Shown here in pieces: positions 57,226-64,000 of a DNA stretch of 64,000 nt. The stretch is from Acetobacter persici JCM 25330 (lineage in GTDB: Bacteria; Pseudomonadota; Alphaproteobacteria; Acetobacterales; Acetobacteraceae), in assembly GCF_000613905.1 (NCBI RefSeq), contig NZ_BAJW01000004.1, positions 20,203 through 84,202 of the forward strand. Reading direction: 5' to 3'. A program made the translations under genes and the position numbers. Position 1 is the first letter of the stretch. Every line of letters starts with the position of its first letter. The notes beneath the pieces are model-generated. The model worked only from the letters and a program-made list of their open reading frames with translations, was not told the origin of the DNA and made no database searches.

Positions 57226-58146
57226 ATGACCATGCAACATAACCTTGCGCGTGGTGCGTATCTGCTGGCTCTGGCAACGCTTTTTACCGCTCTTCTCAAT
57301 GCCTTGCAGAAAATTACTGGATCAACACTCTCTGTTGTTGAAATCGTCTTTTTCAGAAACCTGTTTTCTCTGCCATTTGTCGTGGTGATCGCGCTGCGGG
57401 GCGGCCTTGTGCTGAAGACTAATCATTTTGGTGGTCATGTTATCCGCTCCGTTGTCGGCTTGATCAGCATGATCATGACTGTTGTTGCAGTCACACATCT
57501 TCCGTTGGCAGAGCAGCAGGTTTTATCTTACACGCAGCCGCTTTTTCTCATTCTTCTGTCAATTCCGCTCATGCATGAGCGTCCGTCTGCCCAGCGCTGG
57601 GTTGCTGTGGCCGTCGGATTTGTGGGTGTGGTTGTTGTTGCAACCGGCAAAGGGCTTCTTGGTGGCAGTCATGGCACCGTTCCCACATGGGCTTATGCGG
57701 TTGCGCTGGCGCAAGGCGCAGTCGGTGCTTTGACAACCATGCAGATCCGCCAGCTTTCCGCGACGGAAAAAAGCACAACGATTGCCATGTGGCAGGCTAT
57801 TTTGATGACGGCAGCCACCGCTGCAGCCTTACCATTTGTCTGGCATATGCCAACACGCGCAGACTTACTCTGCCTTATTGCCGTTGGCGCTTTTGCTGGG
57901 ATTGCACAGGTTTTGCAGACGGAAGCCTTTGCCTCTGCACAAGTTTCCGCCATTGGCCCGTTTGCTTATTGCGGTCTGGTCTGGGCGGCACTGATTGGCT
58001 GGCTGGGCTTTGGCGAAGTTCCCGGTGTCGCCATGTTTGTAGGTGGATTGCTGATTATTGGCTCTGGTCTCTGGATGTTGCGGCATGAAAGACCAGTAAA
58101 GCAAAAAACAATTTTAGAATCAGAATCTTCTTCCGGAACACCTTAA
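57226..58146 (+). CDS. EamA/DMT-family transporter
   Basis: Membrane protein of ~306 aa with ten hydrophobic helices in two EamA repeats, for example LATLFTALLNALQKITGS, FFRNLFSLPFVVVIALRG and QVSAIGPFAYCGLVWAALIG. The frame opens at TTG 57196, but ATG 57226 is closer to the first helix. It sits 36 bp after pxpA and may export or import amino acids or their derivatives. Direction and substrate are unknown. Confidence 0.85.
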   Translation: MTMQHNLARGAYLLALATLFTALLNALQKITGSTLSVVEIVFFRNLFSLPFVVVIALRGGLVLKTNHFGGHVIRSVVGLISMIMTVVAVTHLPLAEQQVLSYTQPLFLILLSIPLMHERPSAQRWVAVAVGFVGVVVVATGKGLLGGSHGTVPTWAYAVALAQGAVGALTTMQIRQLSATEKSTTIAMWQAILMTAATAAALPFVWHMPTRADLLCLIAVGAFAGIAQVLQTEAFASAQVSAIGPFAYCGLVWAALIGWLGFGEVPGVAMFVGGLLIIGSGLWMLRHERPVKQKTILESESSSGTP

Positions 58147-58271
58147 AAAATCCGTAAAAAAGCACCGGAGGTATGGTGTAATCGTAATGTTCCGTTATCG
58201 TAAAAAAGACTGATGGGTTGTGTGAGGCCGGGGTGCCTTTCAAGGCAGAAGGTTTGAAGGGTAATCAAGCG

Positions 58272-59492
58272 ATGAACAAGAACGCAGACTCATCACGATA
58301 CGTATTTTTTGGAATGATTTTCCTGATGTATGTCATCAGTTACGGGGACCGTGCGGCTCTTTCCATTTCTCTGCCTGACCTTGGCCGTGAATTTTCCCTT
58401 TCGTCTGTTCAGATGGGCTGGGTGTCCTCCAGTTTTCTCTGGTCTTATTTTGTGTTGAATCTGCCATCGACCATCCTGCTGGATAGCGTCGGCGCGCGCC
58501 TGGTGGGCAGTCTGGCTGTTTCCGTCTGGTCCTGCGCGATGATTCTGGGCGGCATGACCCGCAATGTGACGCAGTTCATTTTAACACGCATGCTGCTGGG
58601 GGTGGGGGAAGCTCCCACATTTGGTGTGGGTGCAACCATCGTTCGCAATTGGGCTAAACCGCAGGAGCGCGGCACCGTCATGACGGTGCTGCTGACAGGC
58701 ATGCAGATTGGGCTTGCTGGCGGTACGATTGCTGGAGCCTACCTGATTGCAAAAGTGGGTTGGCGGTTTGAATTTATGGCATTGGGTGTTGTGGGGCTGA
58801 TATGGGCGCTCGCCTGGTGGCTGCTTTACAGGGATCCGGACAAGTCAGACACGCAGGCGTGTGTTCGCCCTATTCGCGTTTCAGAAGTGCTGTCTCTGTT
58901 CCGCTCTTCCACATTTTGCGGCATTCTGGTTGTGCAGTGCACACAGAATTTTCTGAACTTTCTGCTGATGTCTTGGGTGCCGTTCTATCTGATTCATGAA
59001 TTGCACCTGAATGTTCTGGGGTCCGGAAGTGGCACGGCAGGGTGTTATGTGCTGGGTGCTATCGGCGCGGTGTTTCTGGGGCGTGTGGCGGAGCATTTTG
59101 TTTTCCGTAAGACTGCTGACCCCAGCCATCGGCGGTTTATTGTCGCGTTCTGTATTATCGGCAGTGCGATGATTGGCTTTCTTCCGTTCTTTCATGAAGA
59201 AATGCCGATCCTGGCTGTTTTATCCCTCTCACTCTGTTGCCTGATTGCAGCGAACGGGGCGAATACCGCCATGCTTGCAGATATGCTGCAGGACGGACAG
59301 AAAATTGGATCAGTCACCGGTGTAACGCTGACTTTCAGTAATGCCCTTGGCCTGACGGCTCCGATTCTGACGGGCTATATCGTTGCCTGGACAGGGAGTT
59401 TCAATATGGCGTGGTACCTGTGCGCTGTTGCTCTGATTGTTGCTGGCCTGATTTCCCTCATGACCGTGCGTAAGCCGATTGTTATGGAATGA
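58272..59492 (+). CDS. MFS transporter (anion:cation symporter-like)
   Basis: Protein of 406 aa with 12 predicted membrane helices. ATG 58272 follows GAAGGG; the frame opens earlier at 58218 without better support. ACS-type features are YVISYGDRAALSISLPDLGR in helix 1, LLGVGEAPTFGVGATIVRNW after helix 4 and RGTVMTVLLTGMQIGLAGG. Such carriers import organic anions (hexuronates, tartrate, glycerate, phthalates). The substrate could be an organic or amino acid used with the neighbouring enzymes. Confidence 0.85.
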   Translation: MNKNADSSRYVFFGMIFLMYVISYGDRAALSISLPDLGREFSLSSVQMGWVSSSFLWSYFVLNLPSTILLDSVGARLVGSLAVSVWSCAMILGGMTRNVTQFILTRMLLGVGEAPTFGVGATIVRNWAKPQERGTVMTVLLTGMQIGLAGGTIAGAYLIAKVGWRFEFMALGVVGLIWALAWWLLYRDPDKSDTQACVRPIRVSEVLSLFRSSTFCGILVVQCTQNFLNFLLMSWVPFYLIHELHLNVLGSGSGTAGCYVLGAIGAVFLGRVAEHFVFRKTADPSHRRFIVAFCIIGSAMIGFLPFFHEEMPILAVLSLSLCCLIAANGANTAMLADMLQDGQKIGSVTGVTLTFSNALGLTAPILTGYIVAWTGSFNMAWYLCAVALIVAGLISLMTVRKPIVME

Positions 59493-59603
59493 TTTTGTAA
59501 AATTGTTTTCCTGTAAGCACTGACCAGGAATGGTCGATAGAAAGAGGCTAATCTGTAGCGCTGTCTGTCATGTCTAGGTTTTAATTGATTTTTTTTAGAA
59601 ATG

Positions 59604-59646
59604 AATCCCCTGCAGGGCCATTTGTGGTTTTGCAGGGGATTTTTTA
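59604..59646 (+). terminator. Rho-independent terminator after the MFS gene
   Basis: A perfect 11-bp stem, AATCCCCTGCA at 59604-59614 and TGCAGGGGATT at 59631-59641, is followed by a T-run. It ends the rightward transcript before the TonB-receptor promoter region. Confidence 0.85.
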
Positions 59647-59799
59647 TGTCGCAAAGAAGAAGTTATATTTTTAAACCAGCCAGAAAATTCCTTCAGGAAG
59701 TAACATATCAATATTCAGTATGACGCCAAAACATAACGGAAACGTATCATAAGGAAACCAGATAAGTTTCTTAATCCTACCGGATTTCAGGGTGATGCG

Positions 59800-62274
59800 A
59801 TGGCCAGAATATCGAAATTTGAATTGTCACTCGTCGCGAGTGTGGCGTTCGGTGCTTTTGTTCCGGCAGGAAGTGGGTTTGCAGCAAGTGCAGCATCACC
59901 GACAGGAAAGCCACAGAAAGTTTTTGTGAAAAAGACAAAAGCGACTTCTGTAAAAGCAGTCCCCACACGTGCGCGTGCAAAACCGACCCCAATGAGAGGT
60001 GGTGAAGAATCCATCGAGGTTGGTGGTCATTCTGGCAGTTCCGTATTTTCGCCTACTACGCCTAAGCACAGCACAACGCAGGTGACTGTCGTAACAGGCG
60101 CTGAACTTTTGAAAACCGGCCAGACAAACGTTCTCTCTGCTTTAGCACAGGCCAATCCGGCTATTACAACGGCGGCTCTTCCTGGTGGTGGAGCAAGCTC
60201 CTTTGTGCAGACTATGCAGCTGCGCGGTCAGTCCCCGGATGATACGCTGATTCTGGTTAACGGTCATCGTCGCCATATTGGCGCGAATTTTAATTCAAAC
60301 TCTGGCACCAACTGGGGGAGTGAGCCGGCTGATATTTCCCTTATTCCGGTTTCCGCCATTGATCATATTGAAGTTGTGACAGAAGGCGCTTCTGCTCTGT
60401 ATGGGCAGGACGCCATTGCAGGGGCCGTGAATATTGTAATGAAGCACGATACGCATGGTGGCACCATCAATTTTAAAAATAGCGGCTACTACGCAGGGGA
60501 TGGTCAGGCTCTGGATGGCTCTGCCAATTACGGCATGGCTCTTGGTCGGAATGGTGGTTACCTTGACCTTGCTGCTCAGGTTTCCCATCAGCTGCCCACA
60601 ACACGTGGCGGAGATTTTTACGGCAGACTATTTGATGATTCCAGAAATGAAACAGCCAACCGCAATGTTCAGCGCGGCTTAGGAATTCCCAAATCCACGC
60701 TGGAAACCATCAGCGAGAACATGTCTGTTCCCCTGGCGCGAGGCTTTAATTTTTACAGCACGTCCACCTTCTCACACCGACGCGCCAATGTGCCGGAAAC
60801 CTACCGTGCGAATACCAGCTCGGATGAGTGGATCAATCCTGATCTGTATCCTGATGGCAACCAGCCTTACATCGCCATGGATCAGCTCGATTTTGAAACC
60901 GATAACGGCATCAAGGCACGCAAGTTTGGTTTTGCGTGGGATGCTTACGTGACCTACGCGCGTGATAAACAGAATTACAGCACCACGAATTCCGAAAACG
61001 TTTCTATTCCCGGTAGCACGCAAACGTCCTTTTATGATGGTGCATCTATTGCCACGCAGTTGACGGCTGGTTTGCGTGGATCCCGTTCATTCCGTCCAGA
61101 CTGGGCACCCAAGCCGATCAATCTGCGGTTTGGTGGTGAATATCGCCACGATACGTTCCAGATGGTTGAAGGTGAGGCGTCGTCCTGGAGCGGTATGGGG
61201 GCGACTGACCATCCGGGTAACGTCCCAATGGCCGCAACTTACCAGAACCGCGATGTGTATGAAGGCAATGTCAATCTCGACTTCTATGTCACCCAGAAGT
61301 GGGAATGGACGCTGGGCGGTCGCGTAGGCAGTTATAATAATATTGCCACAGTTGAAACCGGCTCTGTTGGTACCCGCTATAACTTCAACAAACGCTGGGC
61401 TATTCGCGCCAATATCAACACGGGTTACCGTCCGCCTACGCTGGGTGCACTGTCCTATTTCTATTCAGCCCCGTATCCCGGTTATACGGTTGACCAGATT
61501 CCGGCCAGCAGCGCTATTGCCAAATATCTTGGTGCAGGCAGCATGAAGGGGCAATATTCACGCAGCTATTCGATCGGTTTTGACGCAACCCCGGTTGATG
61601 ATTTCCATGTAACAGGAAACCTGTATTATATTGCCATTAACGGCAGAATGGGCAGCACCAAAACCTATTCGGTCAACCAGAATGACTCTGAACTTCTGGA
61701 ACTGCTGAAAAATGCAAATCTGGAAAGTGCAACATCGCTTTCTTATTATGCAAACCTGTATAACACGCAGACATTTGGTGGGGACTTCAGCGCCGATTAT
61801 ACTTTGCACACGGCAAAGCTTGGTCAGTTCCGTTTTGCTATGGGGATCAATTTCTCGGATAACGAAATCCGATCTGCAAAATCTGATCTGGTGAATGAAT
61901 ACACTAAGATGATGGTTCTGCATTCCGCTCCAAAAAACCGTGAACAGATAAGCATGAACTGGACACGCGGGAAGTGGTCTGCTTCCGTGCAGGAACTGCG
62001 TTATGGGTCCATTGTCTATATGGCAGCGCCCACCGGGGCGGGGGCTGTGCCGTTCCAGCAGAATCCGGGCTTCATCACCAATCTCGAAGTTGATTATAAA
62101 ATTCTTCCGCGTTGGACTGTTGGTGTGGGCGCCAATAACGTTGGGAACAAGCACCCGACGCGTGTGCCGCACTCTATTGCCAATACGCAGCAGGGCTTGG
62201 CTAAATATGCGTCCTATTCTCCTTATGGGTTTAGCGGTGGCATGTATTACGTCAAAACCTCTCTGGATTTTTAA
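59800..62274 (+). CDS. TonB-dependent outer-membrane receptor
   Basis: Intact 824-aa receptor. A signal peptide (MARISKFELSLVASVAFGAF, cleaved near GFAAS) is followed by a Lys/Thr/Ala-rich spacer and a plug domain with QVTVVTGAELLKTGQTNVLS, LRGQSPDDTLILVNGHRRH and VVTEGASALYGQDAIAGAVN. The barrel closes with YVKTSLDF. The ligand is unknown; in this group it may be a siderophore or another nutrient. It has its own terminator downstream. It may supply the same pathway as the MFS carrier before it, but the terminator between them argues for separate transcription. Confidence 0.92.
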   Translation: MARISKFELSLVASVAFGAFVPAGSGFAASAASPTGKPQKVFVKKTKATSVKAVPTRARAKPTPMRGGEESIEVGGHSGSSVFSPTTPKHSTTQVTVVTGAELLKTGQTNVLSALAQANPAITTAALPGGGASSFVQTMQLRGQSPDDTLILVNGHRRHIGANFNSNSGTNWGSEPADISLIPVSAIDHIEVVTEGASALYGQDAIAGAVNIVMKHDTHGGTINFKNSGYYAGDGQALDGSANYGMALGRNGGYLDLAAQVSHQLPTTRGGDFYGRLFDDSRNETANRNVQRGLGIPKSTLETISENMSVPLARGFNFYSTSTFSHRRANVPETYRANTSSDEWINPDLYPDGNQPYIAMDQLDFETDNGIKARKFGFAWDAYVTYARDKQNYSTTNSENVSIPGSTQTSFYDGASIATQLTAGLRGSRSFRPDWAPKPINLRFGGEYRHDTFQMVEGEASSWSGMGATDHPGNVPMAATYQNRDVYEGNVNLDFYVTQKWEWTLGGRVGSYNNIATVETGSVGTRYNFNKRWAIRANINTGYRPPTLGALSYFYSAPYPGYTVDQIPASSAIAKYLGAGSMKGQYSRSYSIGFDATPVDDFHVTGNLYYIAINGRMGSTKTYSVNQNDSELLELLKNANLESATSLSYYANLYNTQTFGGDFSADYTLHTAKLGQFRFAMGINFSDNEIRSAKSDLVNEYTKMMVLHSAPKNREQISMNWTRGKWSASVQELRYGSIVYMAAPTGAGAVPFQQNPGFITNLEVDYKILPRWTVGVGANNVGNKHPTRVPHSIANTQQGLAKYASYSPYGFSGGMYYVKTSLDF

Positions 62275-62326
62275 CGCTGCTAAGTGTTCCAAGATGGTGC
62301 ACACGCTAGATTTAAGGGTATGAGCG

Positions 62327-62379
62327 CTGCCGCAGATCGGTTCACCAGAATAGGGTGACAGGCCTGCGGCAGTTTTTTT
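62327..62379 (+). terminator. Rho-independent terminator after the TonB receptor
   Basis: A perfect 9-bp stem, CTGCCGCAG at 62327-62335 and CTGCGGCAG at 62364-62372, is followed directly by seven T. It lies between the receptor and aspA. Confidence 0.88.
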
Positions 62380-62408
62380 GAGAAAATCCGGGCGGAAAGG
62401 GTGTCCTG

Positions 62409-63905
62409 ATGTCTTGTAAAAAGAGTGTCGATCCGAAGGCAGGCAGCGACCAGCGGACTGAACAGGATAGTCTGGGAGCCTATGTCCTGCCGCGTCATGC
62501 GCGGTGGGGGGTGCATACTGCGCGTGCCATAGATAATTTTCCGGTTACAGGAACGCCGATAGGAAAATTTCCGGATCTCATTAAAGCACTTGTTCTGGTC
62601 AAACAGGCTGCGGCTTCAGCCAATCATCAGTTGGGCTATCTGTCGCCAGAAAAGGCTGCGATGATTGAAAAGGCCTGTCAGGAAATAAATCAAAACCTGC
62701 CGGAATATTTGTCCGATTTTAAAGTTGATGTGCTGCAGGGCGGGGCCGGAACCTCGACCAACATGAACGCCAATGAGGTGGTGGCCAATGTCGGGCTTCT
62801 AGGCTCAGGTCTTGAGGCCGGCCAGTATGACAATCTGCATCCCAATGACGATGTGAACATGTCTCAGTCCACTAATGACGTGTATCCGACTGCCGTAAAA
62901 ATTTCCGTCTGTTTTGCCTTGCGGTCTTTTCTGCCGTCTTTGAAACAGCTGGTGAATGCATTCGAGGAAAAAGCGGACGAGTTCAAATCTGTCCTGAAAA
63001 TAGGCCGTACCCAGTTGCAGGATGCTGTCCCGATGACTCTGGGGCAGGAGTTCAAGGCCTATGCGGGCACCTTGCGGAAGGAAATTGCCGCAGTTGAAGG
63101 TTTGGTGCCGCAGCTTTCTGAAATCAATCTGGGTGGCACGGCTATTGGCACCGGGATTAACTGTGACCCACGATATGGCGCACTGGTGACGGCCCATTTG
63201 TCTGACCTGTGTGGCTTTCCGCTAAAGCAGGCTGAGAACCTGATTGAAGCAACGTCGGATGTCGGGGCGTTTGTGACCTGCTCAAGTGTTCTGAAGCGGT
63301 TGGCTATCAAGATTTCCAAAATTGCGAATGATCTGCGCCTGCTGTCCAGCGGCCCGCGTGCCGGGTTGGGCGAAATTGTTCTGCCTGCGGCTCAGGCGGG
63401 CTCTTCCATCATGCCGGGTAAGGTTAATCCGGTTATTCCGGAAATGGTCAATCAGGTGGCTTTTATGGTGATCGGGCATGATGCTACCGTCTCATTCTGC
63501 GCGGAAGGCGGCCAGCTCCAGCTGAATGCGTTTGAACCCGCCATGGGCTACTGCATTCTGGATTCCATCCAGATGATGAAGAACGCCTTCGACGTTCTGG
63601 CGGAAAAATGCGTGCGCGGTATTCATGCCAACAAGGAACGCTGTCTGGAGCAGGTGCAGAACAGTATTGGCATTATTACCGCCTTTGTGCCGGTGCTGGG
63701 GTATGAGTTGTGCGCGTCCATCGCCAAACAGGCTCTGGCTGAAAACCGGCTGGTGGCCGATGTGCTGAAGGAGCGTGTGCTGATGTCACCCGAACTGCTG
63801 GAGGATCTTCTGAAGCTGGAAGCAATGATAGTCCCATTGCGCAAACAGACAAGTAATCTAGTCACTGATCAGCCATATGCGGCTTCGAGTAGTCCGTTGT
63901 GTTGA
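62409..63905 (+). CDS. aspA: Aspartate ammonia-lyase
   Basis: Intact 498-aa member of the fumarase/aspartase superfamily. The signature GSSIMPGKVNPVIPEMVNQ is in the mobile active-site loop. Upstream are GGAGTSTNMNANEVVANVG, NDDVNMSQSTNDVYPTAVKI and KIGRTQLQDAVPMTLGQEFK. The sequence fits aspartase better than fumarase because of the NDDVNMSQSTND block and length. It converts aspartate to fumarate and ammonia. It has its own GGAAAGGGTG ribosome site and lies after a terminator, so it is probably transcribed independently of the receptor. Confidence 0.9.
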   Translation: MSCKKSVDPKAGSDQRTEQDSLGAYVLPRHARWGVHTARAIDNFPVTGTPIGKFPDLIKALVLVKQAAASANHQLGYLSPEKAAMIEKACQEINQNLPEYLSDFKVDVLQGGAGTSTNMNANEVVANVGLLGSGLEAGQYDNLHPNDDVNMSQSTNDVYPTAVKISVCFALRSFLPSLKQLVNAFEEKADEFKSVLKIGRTQLQDAVPMTLGQEFKAYAGTLRKEIAAVEGLVPQLSEINLGGTAIGTGINCDPRYGALVTAHLSDLCGFPLKQAENLIEATSDVGAFVTCSSVLKRLAIKISKIANDLRLLSSGPRAGLGEIVLPAAQAGSSIMPGKVNPVIPEMVNQVAFMVIGHDATVSFCAEGGQLQLNAFEPAMGYCILDSIQMMKNAFDVLAEKCVRGIHANKERCLEQVQNSIGIITAFVPVLGYELCASIAKQALAENRLVADVLKERVLMSPELLEDLLKLEAMIVPLRKQTSNLVTDQPYAASSSPLC

Positions 63906-64000
63906 TATATGCCTTGAAATGATAATCTTCTCAAAAAAAAGCGATATTATTTGTAAGTGGACTGTCTTCCAGAGTGCTGCGTGCTTTGGCGTGGGATAGG
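63906..64000. other. Right window edge, no gene seen
   Basis: The final 95 bp after aspA contain an A-run at about 63933 and no recognisable gene or clear terminator stem. Confidence 0.4.

Noticed and set aside
61558..62304. 248-codon minus-strand frame inside the TonB receptor gene
   Set aside because: It lies entirely opposite a complete receptor and has no motifs or ribosome site.

Overview
The window looks like chromosomal DNA of an acetic acid bacterium (Acetobacteraceae, probably Acetobacter or a near relative). This is inferred from gene content: a nitrate reductase fused to a flavoprotein reductase, a 2-methylcitrate operon with an XRE-type PrpR/RamB-like regulator, an aryl-polyene-type cluster and an alginate-export-type porin. 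I could not run a database search. Family names rest on motifs and gene context that I recognise.

Layout. (1) 1-2278: the end of an alpha/beta hydrolase and a secreted adenosine-deaminase-like protein. (2) 2440-13776, minus strand: a complete assimilatory nitrate operon, narK - porin - nirBD - nasA/flavoprotein - nasT - nasS. Its leader carries a hairpin pair resembling the RNA target of ANTAR proteins such as NasT. (3) 14162-21432: a PrpR-like regulator divergent from prpD-prpC-prpB and an acetyl/propionyl-CoA synthetase, which together form a propionate catabolism unit with operator-like repeats between them. (4) 21588-39568: an aryl-polyene-like (APE) biosynthesis cluster with methyltransferase, glycosyltransferase, membrane protein, ACP, acyl-ACP ligase, two dehydratases, acyltransferase, LolA-like protein, MMPL exporter, ketosynthase, chain-length factor, ketoreductase, FAD oxidoreductase and lipoprotein. 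It is interrupted at 25621-29824 by a 4.2 kb Mu-like prophage remnant that keeps both ends but has lost its middle, in effect a natural mini-Mu. (5) 39723-45485: the four-gene ligase-associated DNA repair cassette (ligase, MBL exonuclease, Lhr-type helicase, PdeM-type phosphoesterase). (6) 45486-48690: a junk region with a second phage fragment (spanin-like pair), a tRNA-Glu-like 3' fragment and an IS5-family element whose transposase seems to lack its first catalytic Asp. (7) 48767-64000: a LysR regulator, an aspartate-type aminotransferase, then two divergent operons. The leftward one encodes an SDR, biotin carrier, biotin carboxylase and a biotin-less carrier-like protein. The rightward one encodes PxpB, PxpC, PxpA and a DMT exporter. 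An MFS transporter, a TonB-dependent receptor and aspartate ammonia-lyase follow.

The most original biology is in region 7. PxpB and PxpC carry the domains called carboxyltransferase subdomains in urea carboxylase, and here they sit opposite a biotin carboxylase, a true BCCP and a BCCP-like protein whose biotin-accepting Lys is replaced. No accA or accD is present, so a split biotin-dependent enzyme acting on 5-oxoproline or a related amide is a reasonable hypothesis.

Caveat on quality. About twenty genes between 1.5 and 57 kb are interrupted by indels that nearly all behave as loss of one base in a short homopolymer, or occasionally loss of two bases. The downstream frame always continues the same protein family. 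I therefore annotate these as full-length CDS with a probable sequence error, not as pseudogenes, and give the break point for each.
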